NCBI GenBank assembly: GCA_947503525.1 | Contig: CANNEA010000001.1 | Location: 744,001-808,000 of the forward strand | DNA length: 64,000 nt | Direction: 5' to 3' | From: an uncultured Carboxylicivirga sp. | GTDB lineage: Bacteria; Bacteroidota; Bacteroidia; Bacteroidales; Marinilabiliaceae | Shown here: in pieces, positions 1 to 9,010 of the stretch | How the letters are laid out: every line of letters begins with the position of its first letter | How positions within the stretch are numbered: the stretch's first letter is position 1 | Position numbers and translations under genes: made by a program | Notes under the pieces: generated by a model | The model's input: the letters and a program-made list of their open reading frames with translations, nothing else | Told to the model about the DNA's origin: nothing | Database searches by the model: none

Positions 1-2427
1 CATGCGGATGGAGAGGCTCCTGTTCCAACTGTTAAATACACTGGATCACGTGATTATACTACTAATTATACAACGCCTAAACTGGAAGATGTTTTACCAT
101 ACATGGATGACGAAAGAGGTGTGTATCTGCCCAATAAATCTAAAGAAGGCCAGCCCTTTGAATGGGTTGAAATTGCTCAGACTGGAGGTATTCTTCATCG
201 AATTAACGAAAATATAATTGGTCTGGCGCGTGATGCAGCTTTTATCTACTGGCTCGAAGGAGATGAACGCTATGCTAAGTTTGCTTACGATGTGTATGAT
301 ACTTATATGACAGGTATGTATTATCGAAACGAACCAATTGATTTACTGAAAGGACATATTCAAACGCTGGTTGGTTTAACCTGTTTTCAGGTGATTCATG
401 AAAAGAATTTGAGAAATGTTTCTGAGCTATACGATTTCTTGCATCCGTATATTGAAGCTAATCACCAGGAGAATATCACCAATTACGATACGACCATTAA
501 AAAATGGACTGATTTAGTTATTAAGAATGGTGTCCCTCAAAATAACTGGAATCTTCATCAGGCAAATATAATTTTGAAAGCTGCTATGGTGTTGCAGGAT
601 GATAAAAATTATGATGACGGAAAAGGCCGGGAGTTTTACATCAATCATATTTTAAATGTGACTTCACCTCGCCAATGGTCAATGACCAAATTAATGGATT
701 ATGGTTACGATGAAAATACTGGTGTGTGGGCAGAATGTCCGGGTTACTCCATGAGTGTAACTAAAGAGTTGATGCATTTTATCAAAGATTTTGACAATAC
801 CTTCGATCATAATGTTTTGCCGTACACGCCTGTGATGGATAAGGCAGTTAAGATGTTGCCGCAATACTTATTTCCAAATGGTCAGACTGTAGGCTTTGGA
901 GATACTTATTACGATCATGTGTCAACAGAGCCCATGGGAGATATGATTCGTTTTGCGCAGAAATATAAGGACGAAGCAAAGGAGAAAGATTTTACCGCCA
1001 TGTATCGTTTGTTTGAACCTAATGCCGACCACCCAAAACAAGAAATGAGACGAAGAGCTAATGTGTCTTCATTTTTTGCAAGTAAACCACTAGAAATTAA
1101 TACCGAATATGATAAGGCGAAGTTAAGCGACTATATTACTCAAACCTTTTATGCACCAAATGTAAGTTGGCATGTGCAGCGAATGGGAGAAGGTAAAAAT
1201 GGTATGATGCTGTCGCTAAATGGCTCGTTGGGTAACCATATGCATGCTAATGGTATAAATATGGAGTTGTATGGAAAAGGCTTTGTACAAGGAGCCGATC
1301 CCGGCAAAGGAGCTGGGTATCTGCAACCAATATATTTGGAATATTACTCGCAATTTCCGGCACATAATACGGTTATGGTCGATGGCATTTCTTCCTATAC
1401 CGAAATGTACAGCAGTCATGCCTTTGATTTAATGGGCGAGTATCCTGCATCTGAGCAAAAGGATGGCTATTACGCGGACATTACCTATTCAGATGTTTTC
1501 TTTTTAGAACCAGAGACACGTAGTGACCAGAACAGAACCGTGAGTATTGTTAAAACAGGGGCAGAAACAGGTTATTATGTAGATGTTTTCCGTTCGAAGA
1601 AGCAGCGAAAAGGCGATAAGTTTCACGATTATTATTATCACAACCTTGGGCAAAGTATGCAGGTAATGGATGCGCAAGGAAAGCCATTAGAATTGGTACC
1701 AAGTGAAGAGTTTGCTTTTGCCGGTGGCCATTTATATGCTTTGGATTACATGTGGGATAAAAAATCGATACGTAGTGATAAAGACTATCAGGTAGAATGG
1801 GAAATAGATATGCCCGAAGGTGAGGACAATGTTTATATGAACCTGTGGATGAAAGGCACTGAAGGGCGTGAAGTTTTCACCATGAAATCGCCACCCTGTA
1901 AATCGTTTAGAAATAAAGGAGCAATTCCTTATGACGTGAGTCATGAGCCATACTTGACTTTAGCAGCACGCCAACATGGTGAAGCTTGGGAGCATCCATT
2001 TATTTCGGTTTACGAGCCCTATACATCAGCTGAAGGAAAAAGCATTGCTTCCATTAAAGCATTTGAAGATGAAAATGGGGCAAAAGATTTTGCTGGTTTA
2101 CACATTACTAATAAGTCCGGTCGAGAAGATTTTATATTCTCATCGTATGGTGGTCGAATAGCAAAGTATACGGATAAATCATCGGATGCCAGCTATGCTT
2201 TAATTGCAAAAGAAAAAGATGCCGATTTTGTGCTGTTTATGGGGAATGGGACACAGCTAAGGGCGAACAAATATCAATTGCTGACAGCGGAGAAGGGCAA
2301 TGTCGTTTTAGAACAAAAAGAAGGAAAGTTATTCTTACATAATAACGTGGCTGTAACTATATTCTACGGTAAAAAGAAGACTCGTTTTGAAAGTGGTGAA
2401 TTAAGAGAAATAGAAATTAAAAAATAA
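1..2427 (+). CDS. heparinase II/III-like polysaccharide lyase, 5' end cut by window
   Basis: The reading frame is open from base 1, so the gene begins upstream; 808 residues are visible. The layout is an N-terminal alpha/alpha-toroid (roughly the first 350 visible residues, with N-N-W-N-L-H near 181) followed by a beta-sandwich region. The region with H-M-H-A-N (His413 and His415, numbered from base 1), a G-A-D-P-G turn and A-H-N-T-V (His455) matches the conserved C-terminal signature of the heparinase II/III superfamily, where such His and Asp residues form the metal and active-site cluster. The family cleaves uronic-acid polysaccharides by beta-elimination. The stop lies four bases before the next sulfatase, so the two are co-transcribed. 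It is a paralogue of the gene at 29099. Which polysaccharide it cuts, and which PL family it belongs to, I cannot tell; an ulvan-, glucuronan- or glycosaminoglycan-type substrate is possible. Confidence 0.8.
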   Translation, partial: HADGEAPVPTVKYTGSRDYTTNYTTPKLEDVLPYMDDERGVYLPNKSKEGQPFEWVEIAQTGGILHRINENIIGLARDAAFIYWLEGDERYAKFAYDVYDTYMTGMYYRNEPIDLLKGHIQTLVGLTCFQVIHEKNLRNVSELYDFLHPYIEANHQENITNYDTTIKKWTDLVIKNGVPQNNWNLHQANIILKAAMVLQDDKNYDDGKGREFYINHILNVTSPRQWSMTKLMDYGYDENTGVWAECPGYSMSVTKELMHFIKDFDNTFDHNVLPYTPVMDKAVKMLPQYLFPNGQTVGFGDTYYDHVSTEPMGDMIRFAQKYKDEAKEKDFTAMYRLFEPNADHPKQEMRRRANVSSFFASKPLEINTEYDKAKLSDYITQTFYAPNVSWHVQRMGEGKNGMMLSLNGSLGNHMHANGINMELYGKGFVQGADPGKGAGYLQPIYLEYYSQFPAHNTVMVDGISSYTEMYSSHAFDLMGEYPASEQKDGYYADITYSDVFFLEPETRSDQNRTVSIVKTGAETGYYVDVFRSKKQRKGDKFHDYYYHNLGQSMQVMDAQGKPLELVPSEEFAFAGGHLYALDYMWDKKSIRSDKDYQVEWEIDMPEGEDNVYMNLWMKGTEGREVFTMKSPPCKSFRNKGAIPYDVSHEPYLTLAARQHGEAWEHPFISVYEPYTSAEGKSIASIKAFEDENGAKDFAGLHITNKSGREDFIFSSYGGRIAKYTDKSSDASYALIAKEKDADFVLFMGNGTQLRANKYQLLTAEKGNVVLEQKEGKLFLHNNVAVTIFYGKKKTRFESGELREIEIKK

Positions 2428-2431
2428 AAAT

Positions 2432-3895
2432 ATGAGATCGTTAACAAAATTAGTTTTCATTACACTTAGTGTTCTGGTAGTGTTTAGCTCTTGTCAAAAG
2501 AAAGAGGTAAAGAAACCCAACTTCCTTTTTGTGGTAGTTGATGATCAAACACCCTTTGATTTAAAGCAATACAATCCAAATTCGATATTGGAGACGCCTA
2601 ACATTGATAAATTAGCCGAGGGAGGAATGGTGTTTGAAACGGCCAGACACATGGGCTCAATGAATGGAGCCGTCTGTACACCATCACGACACATGATAAT
2701 GAGTGGTCGCACGGTTTGGCATTTACCTCCTAGTGCTATAAATCAGAAACAAATTGATCCACACCCGATTGATACCATGACAATTGCTGCAGTTTTTAAC
2801 AGGGCTGGCTATAAAACCATGCGTACTTGTAAAAAAGGAAATTCATATCCGGGGGCTAACAAACAGTTTTCTGTGGTACATGATAAAACCAAGCGTAAAG
2901 GAACTGAGGATGGAGGAAGTGCTTGGCACTCAAAACAAGTACTCGAGTATTTAAGTGTCAGGGAGCAGGAAAAGGAAGAAACGCCGTTTATGATTTATTT
3001 TGGCTTCTCACATCCACACGATGTGCGTGACGGAACGCCCGAATTATTAGCCAAATACGGAGCTGCCAATCATCGCGATAAAGAGTCGCTACCAGTATTA
3101 AATGAAAAACAACCTGAGCTGCCTGAAAACTACTTGGAGACGCATCCATTTTTTCATGGACATCCAAATTTGAGAGATGAGGATCGTGTAAGTGGTGTAT
3201 GGAAGAATCGTGATGTGCAAACCATCAGAAATGAACAGGGGCGCGAATTGGCTTGCTCAGAAAATATCGATATCCAATTGGGTAAGGTATTGACGAAACT
3301 CGAAGAGATGGGAGAATTGGAAAACACCTATATAATTTATACATCCGATCATGGTATTGCAATTGGGCGACATGGTTTAATGGGTAAACAAAACCTATAT
3401 GAGCACAGTTGGCGTGTGCCTTTTATTGTAAATGGTCCTGGTATTGATGCTGGACAGCGTGTTGAAGGAAATGCCTACTTACTGGATGTGTTACCAACCT
3501 TATGCGATTTAGCTGATATTGAAATTCCCAAGACGATTGAAGGTTTAAGCTTAAAACCTGTACTTGAAGGAGAGCAAAAAAGCATACGCGAAGTGATGTA
3601 TGGTGTTTATTGTGGTGGAACAAAACCAGGAATGCGCTCGGTGACGAAAGGCGATTGGAAGCTCATTAAATACGATATGATGGATGGCGAAGTTCGAGAA
3701 ACGCAATTATTTAACTTAGCTAAAAATCCACATGAATACTTGCCTGAACACGGTAAATTAGATGAGATGGAAACTGATTTAGCTGAGAATCCTAAATATG
3801 CTGCCAAGCTTAAAGAAATGGAAGCATTGCTATTGGAACAAATGGTGCAACATGATGATCCGTATCGTTTTTGGGATCAGGAAATCATAGAATAA
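2432..3895 (+). CDS. S1 family sulfatase lipoprotein (C-T-P-S-R)
   Basis: Formylglycine-dependent sulfatase that hydrolyses a sulfate ester on a sugar. The N-terminus is a lipoprotein signal ending L-V-V-F-S-S-C, so the enzyme is probably anchored in the outer or inner membrane facing the periplasm or exterior. The K-P-N-F-L-F-V-V-V-D-D metal-binding motif follows, with the signature C-T-P-S-R (Cys82), then T-S-D-H-G near residue 305. The length of 487 residues is normal for S1. The region after the signature reads H-M-I-M-S-G-R-T-V-W-H, unlike the other sulfatases here, so its sulfate position probably differs. It sits directly between a lyase and a small concanavalin-like protein. Exact S1 subfamily not assignable by eye. 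Confidence 0.92.
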   Translation: MRSLTKLVFITLSVLVVFSSCQKKEVKKPNFLFVVVDDQTPFDLKQYNPNSILETPNIDKLAEGGMVFETARHMGSMNGAVCTPSRHMIMSGRTVWHLPPSAINQKQIDPHPIDTMTIAAVFNRAGYKTMRTCKKGNSYPGANKQFSVVHDKTKRKGTEDGGSAWHSKQVLEYLSVREQEKEETPFMIYFGFSHPHDVRDGTPELLAKYGAANHRDKESLPVLNEKQPELPENYLETHPFFHGHPNLRDEDRVSGVWKNRDVQTIRNEQGRELACSENIDIQLGKVLTKLEEMGELENTYIIYTSDHGIAIGRHGLMGKQNLYEHSWRVPFIVNGPGIDAGQRVEGNAYLLDVLPTLCDLADIEIPKTIEGLSLKPVLEGEQKSIREVMYGVYCGGTKPGMRSVTKGDWKLIKYDMMDGEVRETQLFNLAKNPHEYLPEHGKLDEMETDLAENPKYAAKLKEMEALLLEQMVQHDDPYRFWDQEIIE

Positions 3896-3919
3896 GAAAT
3901 AACATTAAACGATAAACAT

Positions 3920-4594
3920 ATGAATTCATTAAAATATTTATCATTGATAGGTTTAGTGCTTATGCCATTGCTTATCAAAGCACAAAATATAAAGTTAACA
4001 CCTGAAGATTTAAACACCTGGTCTTTTTACGGACAAGGTGAAAAGTTGGTTGAAAGTCACAACATGTTCTTTATGAAAGAAGATCCTAAAGAAAGCAATG
4101 GAGTGATGATTGTGAGTCCCGAAAGCTACGATGAAAATGTAGTAGTGAAGTACGATGTAATGACCTTAACACCAGCATCTGTTCTGGTCGCTATTTTATC
4201 TGCATCTAACAAAGGTGATGATTCTCGTTTAAGCATCCCATCTAACTATGATGGCTCAATGAGTTTATGGATTAATGATGTGGAAAGCTATTTTTATGCA
4301 TTCCGAAATGGCCCGCATAATTTCACACCTTTTATTCGAAAATACCCGGTGCCTGAAGGCCAGGATCCAGCTTTAGTGTCGTATGAGAAAAATATTATGC
4401 ATCCAGGTGTTTTCTATTCAATCGAAATTGGGCGTAAAGGCGATTTACTTTGGTTAAAAGTGGATGGTAAAACAATATTGGAAACGAAAGATGAAAACGC
4501 ATGGGGAGGAGGACATATTGCATTTCGAATAAGAGGAACTGCAGGAGAGTATGCGGCATGTTTAATACGAAATGTGGAGATAATTAAACAGTAA
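3920..4594 (+). CDS. secreted concanavalin-like protein (DUF1961/YesU-like or LamG-like)
   Basis: A 224-residue protein with a signal peptide (L-M-P-L-L-I-K-A-Q) and no membrane segment after it. The rest is beta-rich and ends in a strand pattern (W-L-K-V-D-G-K-T-I-L, then I-A-F-R-I-R-G and R-N-V-E-I) typical of jelly-roll carbohydrate-binding or lyase-associated domains. The overall pattern resembles the DUF1961 family, to which Bacillus YesU of the rhamnogalacturonan region belongs, but this is a visual impression only. A role in binding or trimming oligosaccharides is inferred from its position 24 bases after a sulfatase. No catalytic residue can be named. Confidence 0.6.
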   Translation: MNSLKYLSLIGLVLMPLLIKAQNIKLTPEDLNTWSFYGQGEKLVESHNMFFMKEDPKESNGVMIVSPESYDENVVVKYDVMTLTPASVLVAILSASNKGDDSRLSIPSNYDGSMSLWINDVESYFYAFRNGPHNFTPFIRKYPVPEGQDPALVSYEKNIMHPGVFYSIEIGRKGDLLWLKVDGKTILETKDENAWGGGHIAFRIRGTAGEYAACLIRNVEIIKQ

Positions 4595-4687
4595 GTTCTT
4601 AGTGTTGTCCAATGCATTATTGGTAATTTGCTAATAATTGTCAGTTGCTATTTGTTTAAAACAGATACAAACCAATTATTTCTGTGC

Positions 4688-4723
4688 ATTTTAAAATTGC
4701 TTAAGAATGAGCAATTTTAAAAT
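4688..4723. terminator. 14-bp perfect hairpin between genes
   Basis: The arm ATTTTAAAATTGCT at 4688-4701 is exactly complementary to 4710-4723, with an 8-base loop. It lies in the 144-base gap between the small concanavalin-like gene and the next sulfatase, ending 15 bases before that start codon. The stem is AT-rich and has no strong T tract, so it could be a weak terminator, an mRNA-processing site, or a structure affecting translation of the following gene. Confidence 0.45.
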
Positions 4724-4738
4724 TTGAAAATTTAAGAA

Positions 4739-6184
4739 ATGAAAAAATCTTATGTGTTAGCTGCAGTTGTTGCGGTAATGACTTTGTTGTCAGCTTGTAA
4801 TAATGAAAATAAACAGCCGAATTTTGTAGTCATCTTATGTGATGACTTGGGATATGGGGATTTATCTTCGTATGAACATCCGATAATTCAAACTCCTCAC
4901 CTCGACCAGATGGCAGAGGAAGGAATCAAATTGACCAACTGTTACTCTGCTGCACCGGTTTGTTCACCATCGCGTGCCGGATTATTAACCGGTCGTAGCC
5001 CTAATCGTGCAGGAATTTACGATTTCATACCTAGCCCAAAGTTTAGCCCTGATTGTCGTGATTTGGTACACTTGCAAAAGCATGAACAAACCATACCTGC
5101 TGTGTTAAAAAAAGCTGGTTATTCCACGTGTTTGTCAGGGAAGTGGCACTGTAGCTCTCGTTTCAACAGCGATAAGCAACCAAAACCTGGTTATTTCGGC
5201 TTTGATCATTGGTTTGCTACGCATAATAATGCAGCGCCAAGCCACGAAAATCCTAAGAACTTTGTTCGTAATGGCGAAGATGTTGGTGTTCTTGAGGGAT
5301 TTAGTTGTCAATTGGTGGTTGATGAGACACTTAACTGGTTGTCAAATCGAGAAGATAATAATCCGTTTTACTTGCAAGTGTGTTTTCACGAACCGCATGA
5401 ACCGATAGCATCGCCAAAGGAAATGGTTGATAATTATATGCCGAATTCTGAAAATGAAAATCAGGCTCAATATTTTGCTAATGTTGAAAATATGGATGCA
5501 GCGGTAGGGCGATTAGTTAATTATCTTAAGCAACAACATGGTGATAATACCTTGATATTTTTCACTTCGGATAATGGACCGGAAACATTAAACCGTTATC
5601 ATCGTGCTAAAAATTCCTATGGTTCACCGGGACCTTTAAAAGGGATGAAACTTTGGACTTCAGATGCCGGTTTTCGTGTGCCGGGGATAATACAATGGCT
5701 AGGAAAAGAAACTTATAAAGGTGAATCAGATGTAGTTATTTCATCTTTGGATCTAATGCCAACATTTGTAGAGTTAAGTGGAGCTCAATTGCCTGATCGA
5801 ATTTTAGATGGCGAATCCATAACATCCTTTATTGAGAATGGTGATATGGATCGTGAAAAACCATTGACATGGGCCTTTTATGATGCCCTTAATCAGCACA
5901 AGGTAGCAATGCGTACTAGCGAATGGAAAATACTATGTCGTTTAAAAACGGATACCGCTTATTTACCAAATTTGCATAATCTGCATAGTGGTAACGAATT
6001 GTTTGTTAAGAATGCTGAACTGGTTGATTTTGAATTATACAATATGAAGATAGATGTGTCAGAATCTCAGAATTTGGCCAATGAGTATCCAGAGGTATTT
6101 AATCAGATGAAAGCAAAATTAAAGAAAGAATATTCCGATCTTCTTGAAGGAAGTCATATCTGGGAAAGAGAATCAACGAAATAA
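4739..6184 (+). CDS. S1 family sulfatase lipoprotein (C-S-P-S-R)
   Basis: A 481-residue arylsulfatase-type enzyme. The lipoprotein signal ends T-L-L-S-A-C, the metal motif is L-C-D-D-L-G-Y-G-D, and the signature is C-S-P-S-R (Cys75), followed by A-G-L-L-T-G-R. G-K-W-H near residue 137 and T-S-D-N-G near 280 supply further active-site residues. The short linker after the signature (S-P-N-R-A-G-I-Y-D-F-I-P) is typical of exo-acting carbohydrate sulfatases. It follows a hairpin-containing gap, and its stop is three bases before the next sulfatase start, so 4739-7987 is probably translated from one message. Substrate position unknown. Confidence 0.93.
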   Translation: MKKSYVLAAVVAVMTLLSACNNENKQPNFVVILCDDLGYGDLSSYEHPIIQTPHLDQMAEEGIKLTNCYSAAPVCSPSRAGLLTGRSPNRAGIYDFIPSPKFSPDCRDLVHLQKHEQTIPAVLKKAGYSTCLSGKWHCSSRFNSDKQPKPGYFGFDHWFATHNNAAPSHENPKNFVRNGEDVGVLEGFSCQLVVDETLNWLSNREDNNPFYLQVCFHEPHEPIASPKEMVDNYMPNSENENQAQYFANVENMDAAVGRLVNYLKQQHGDNTLIFFTSDNGPETLNRYHRAKNSYGSPGPLKGMKLWTSDAGFRVPGIIQWLGKETYKGESDVVISSLDLMPTFVELSGAQLPDRILDGESITSFIENGDMDREKPLTWAFYDALNQHKVAMRTSEWKILCRLKTDTAYLPNLHNLHSGNELFVKNAELVDFELYNMKIDVSESQNLANEYPEVFNQMKAKLKKEYSDLLEGSHIWERESTK

Positions 6185-6187
6185 ATT

Positions 6188-7987
6188 ATGAAACAGAGCC
6201 TGTATATTGTTTTAAGTATTGTGTTTGTTGCACAAATGTTTGCCGGTTGTCAACCGGCAAAAGACAAACCTAATGTTATATTGATAATGGTGGATGATCA
6301 AGGCTACGGCGACATTGCTGCCCATGGAAATGAATGGATTCAAACACCTCATATTGATGAACTCCATTCAAAGAGTACTCGACTGACCGATTATCATGTC
6401 AGTCCAACTTGTGCGCCAACAAGAGCGGCTATTATGACGGGGCATCATAACTACCGTACCGGTGTATTTTTTACTATTAAAGGGCGTTCGCTGATTCTAG
6501 AGAAGGAAACATTAATGCCTCAGATCTTCAAAGATAATGGCTACAATACAGCAATGTTCGGGAAATGGCATTTGGGTGATAATTACCCATTTCGTCCACA
6601 GGATAAAGGTTTTGATGAGGTGTTAATGCACGATGGAGGAGGTGTTGGTCAAACAATGGATTATTGGGATAACAACTATTTTGACGATATGTATAAGCAC
6701 AACGGAGAATTAAAGCAATACGAGGGCTATTGCACCGATGTGTGGTTTGAGCATGCCAAGCAATATATTACGGAAAAAAAAGATGAGCCTTTTTTCTGCT
6801 ATTTATCAACTAATGCAGCACACTCGCCTTATTGGGTGGCCGATAAGTATTCTGATCCATATAAAGACAACGAAAATATTCCCAATGCCGCTTTTTATGG
6901 TATGATTGCAAATATTGATGAAAATCTTGGTAAGCTGGTTGATCATTTAAAAGCGATCGACTTGATGGATAATACCATTTTGATTTTCACAGCCGATAAT
7001 GGTTCTGCACAGGGTGCAAAAGTTGAAGGGCATCGCCTGGATGGATTTGTGGTAAAAGGAAACAACGATGGAATGCGAGGTATCAAAGCCAGTATGTACG
7101 AAGGGGGTCATCGTGTACCATTTTTTATCCATTGGAAAGACGGAGGTATTAATGTGGGAAAAGACATTAATCAGTTGACAGCTCATTACGATGTATTACC
7201 AACTTTGATTGACTTATGTGGCTTGGAGCTTAAGAAGGATTTGAATTTTGACGGACAAAGTTTGGTGCCATTAATGAATGGTGATAAAACAGAATTTGAG
7301 GATAGAGTGATGTTTGTTAATACTCAATTTTCAACAGATCCGGTACCTTGGGTACGAACAGCTCTCTTGCATAAAAACTGGAGATTGGTTGAAGGAACAG
7401 AGTTATACGATTTAAGTTCAGACCCGGAACAACGTACAAATGTTGCCGATCAATATCCAGATAAAGTTGAGGCTTATAAAGCAGCCTATGATAATTGGTG
7501 GAAAGAAATATCATCAACCTTTGAGGAAAAACCATTTTTTATTATTGGTGATAAACTTGAGAATCCAATGACATTGTTTTGTCACGATTGGCATTCAGAA
7601 CAATTTACACCTTGGCATCAGAAACACATCCGTGCGGGATTGGTGAACAACGGTTTTTGGAGAATAAAAGTGGCTGAAGCAGGAACTTACAATTTAAAAC
7701 TGCGCAGATGGCCAAAAGAACTTGGGCTGGCATTAAATGATCCGGCACCAATTCGCCCGGCTCTGGAAGGAACCAGTGTAACAGCTAGTAAGATAGGTAA
7801 GGCACTTGACATCAAAAAAGCGCGCATAAAAGTGCAGGATATTGAGATGACAACTGATGTTCAGGGGGATGAAGAGTATATTGAGTTCAATGTTGAACTA
7901 AAGAAGGGGGAATCGCACCTTCAAACCTGGTTTACATTAGGTGATGACGTGGAGATTGGAGCTTATTACGTTGAGGTGGAGAAGTAA
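6188..7987 (+). CDS. S1 sulfatase with C-terminal accessory domain (C-A-P-T-R)
   Basis: A 599-residue sulfatase lipoprotein (F-A-G-C lipobox). The catalytic part has M-V-D-D-Q-G-Y-G-D, signature C-A-P-T-R (Cys75), G-K-W-H-L-G-D-N and T-A-D-N-G. About 120-150 residues beyond the normal S1 end form an extra beta-rich domain, containing K-L-R-R-W-P-K-E and ending in an acidic strand-rich tail. The same architecture is seen in the sulfatase at 13336, and the two are clearly paralogues. The extra domain may bind substrate. The Thr in place of Ser in the signature is a common, functional variant. The start is three bases after the previous stop. Confidence 0.92.
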   Translation: MKQSLYIVLSIVFVAQMFAGCQPAKDKPNVILIMVDDQGYGDIAAHGNEWIQTPHIDELHSKSTRLTDYHVSPTCAPTRAAIMTGHHNYRTGVFFTIKGRSLILEKETLMPQIFKDNGYNTAMFGKWHLGDNYPFRPQDKGFDEVLMHDGGGVGQTMDYWDNNYFDDMYKHNGELKQYEGYCTDVWFEHAKQYITEKKDEPFFCYLSTNAAHSPYWVADKYSDPYKDNENIPNAAFYGMIANIDENLGKLVDHLKAIDLMDNTILIFTADNGSAQGAKVEGHRLDGFVVKGNNDGMRGIKASMYEGGHRVPFFIHWKDGGINVGKDINQLTAHYDVLPTLIDLCGLELKKDLNFDGQSLVPLMNGDKTEFEDRVMFVNTQFSTDPVPWVRTALLHKNWRLVEGTELYDLSSDPEQRTNVADQYPDKVEAYKAAYDNWWKEISSTFEEKPFFIIGDKLENPMTLFCHDWHSEQFTPWHQKHIRAGLVNNGFWRIKVAEAGTYNLKLRRWPKELGLALNDPAPIRPALEGTSVTASKIGKALDIKKARIKVQDIEMTTDVQGDEEYIEFNVELKKGESHLQTWFTLGDDVEIGAYYVEVEK

Positions 7988-8027
7988 TATTAGCTTATAG
8001 AAATATTACAATAATTTTTAATTAGCT

Positions 8028-8918
8028 ATGAAAATGAAGGAAATTAGTAAAAATCAAGTGACAAGTTTATCGATTGGTATCAGTTTTTTATTGATATCTT
8101 TCATAATTGGTCCCCAATGTAGTAGTGTAAAAAACTATAGTGAAGATTCAAACACACTAATAAGTAAGTCAATTATTGAAGACGATGGTTTTGTTAGTCT
8201 TTTTAATGGAAAGGACTTTGATGAATGGTATCTGAAAATTCGAAGTGGAGATGAAGCAATGGCTCGAAAAGTATTTGCAATTGAAGATAGCATGATACAC
8301 GTATTCAATGATTCATTCCCTAGTGAATACAAACTTGGGACGGGAGAGAATGATACTCATGGCCTATTCTATACAGAAAAATCGTATAGTAAATATATTC
8401 TAAAATTCGAATACAAATGGGGAAGTAGAATTGCCAATAATTTTGAAAGATGGCAATACGATGCAGGAGTTTATTACCATGTAATTAACGATTCCATTTG
8501 GCCTACGGGCATTGAATATCAAATTCGTTTTGACCATAATACATCGCGCAATCACACAGGTGATTTAATTAGACCAAAGGGTACAGATTATACTTGGTAT
8601 TGTGTTGAAGGTGGGGATACTTATTTGCATCCGGAAGAGGGTGGCATTAAAGAAGATAAAGGATGGCTACATTATGCATCACCAACAACTAATTTTAATG
8701 GACTTAATGATGTGTGGAATCAATGCGAAATTATCGTCATGGGAGATAAATATACTATTCATAAAATGAATGGGGAGGTAATTAATATGGCTTTTAACTT
8801 AAGTCCAGGAGCTGGAATTATTGGATTTCAATCGGAAACTGCTGAAATTTTCTATAGGAATATAATGATTAAGGAGATGGATGAGTTTATTCCATCTGAA
8901 GAATTTTTAAAGAAATAA
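8028..8918 (+). CDS. DUF1080 family protein (3-keto-disaccharide hydrolase-like)
   Basis: A 296-residue exported protein; a hydrophobic N-terminal segment with a Cys near residue 32 may act as a lipoprotein signal. The opening of the mature part, F-V-S-L-F-N-G-K-D-F-D-E-W, is the hallmark of DUF1080, a concanavalin-like jelly roll. It is followed by G-L-F-Y-T-E-K-S-Y-S and the D-A-G-V-Y-Y-H and T-G-I-E-Y-Q-I-R strands typical of the family. Some DUF1080 members cleave 3-keto-glycosides, while others act as binding modules. Its place between two sulfatases suggests action on desulfated oligosaccharides, but this is inference. Confidence 0.8.
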   Translation: MKMKEISKNQVTSLSIGISFLLISFIIGPQCSSVKNYSEDSNTLISKSIIEDDGFVSLFNGKDFDEWYLKIRSGDEAMARKVFAIEDSMIHVFNDSFPSEYKLGTGENDTHGLFYTEKSYSKYILKFEYKWGSRIANNFERWQYDAGVYYHVINDSIWPTGIEYQIRFDHNTSRNHTGDLIRPKGTDYTWYCVEGGDTYLHPEEGGIKEDKGWLHYASPTTNFNGLNDVWNQCEIIVMGDKYTIHKMNGEVINMAFNLSPGAGIIGFQSETAEIFYRNIMIKEMDEFIPSEEFLKK

Positions 8919-9010
8919 TGTTTAGTAGGGTATGGCTTTCAAACATATTCAGCTATTAAGGTATTGTTAACTGTATTGATATCATGGTAAAGGATCTTTA
9001 TTCATTCCAA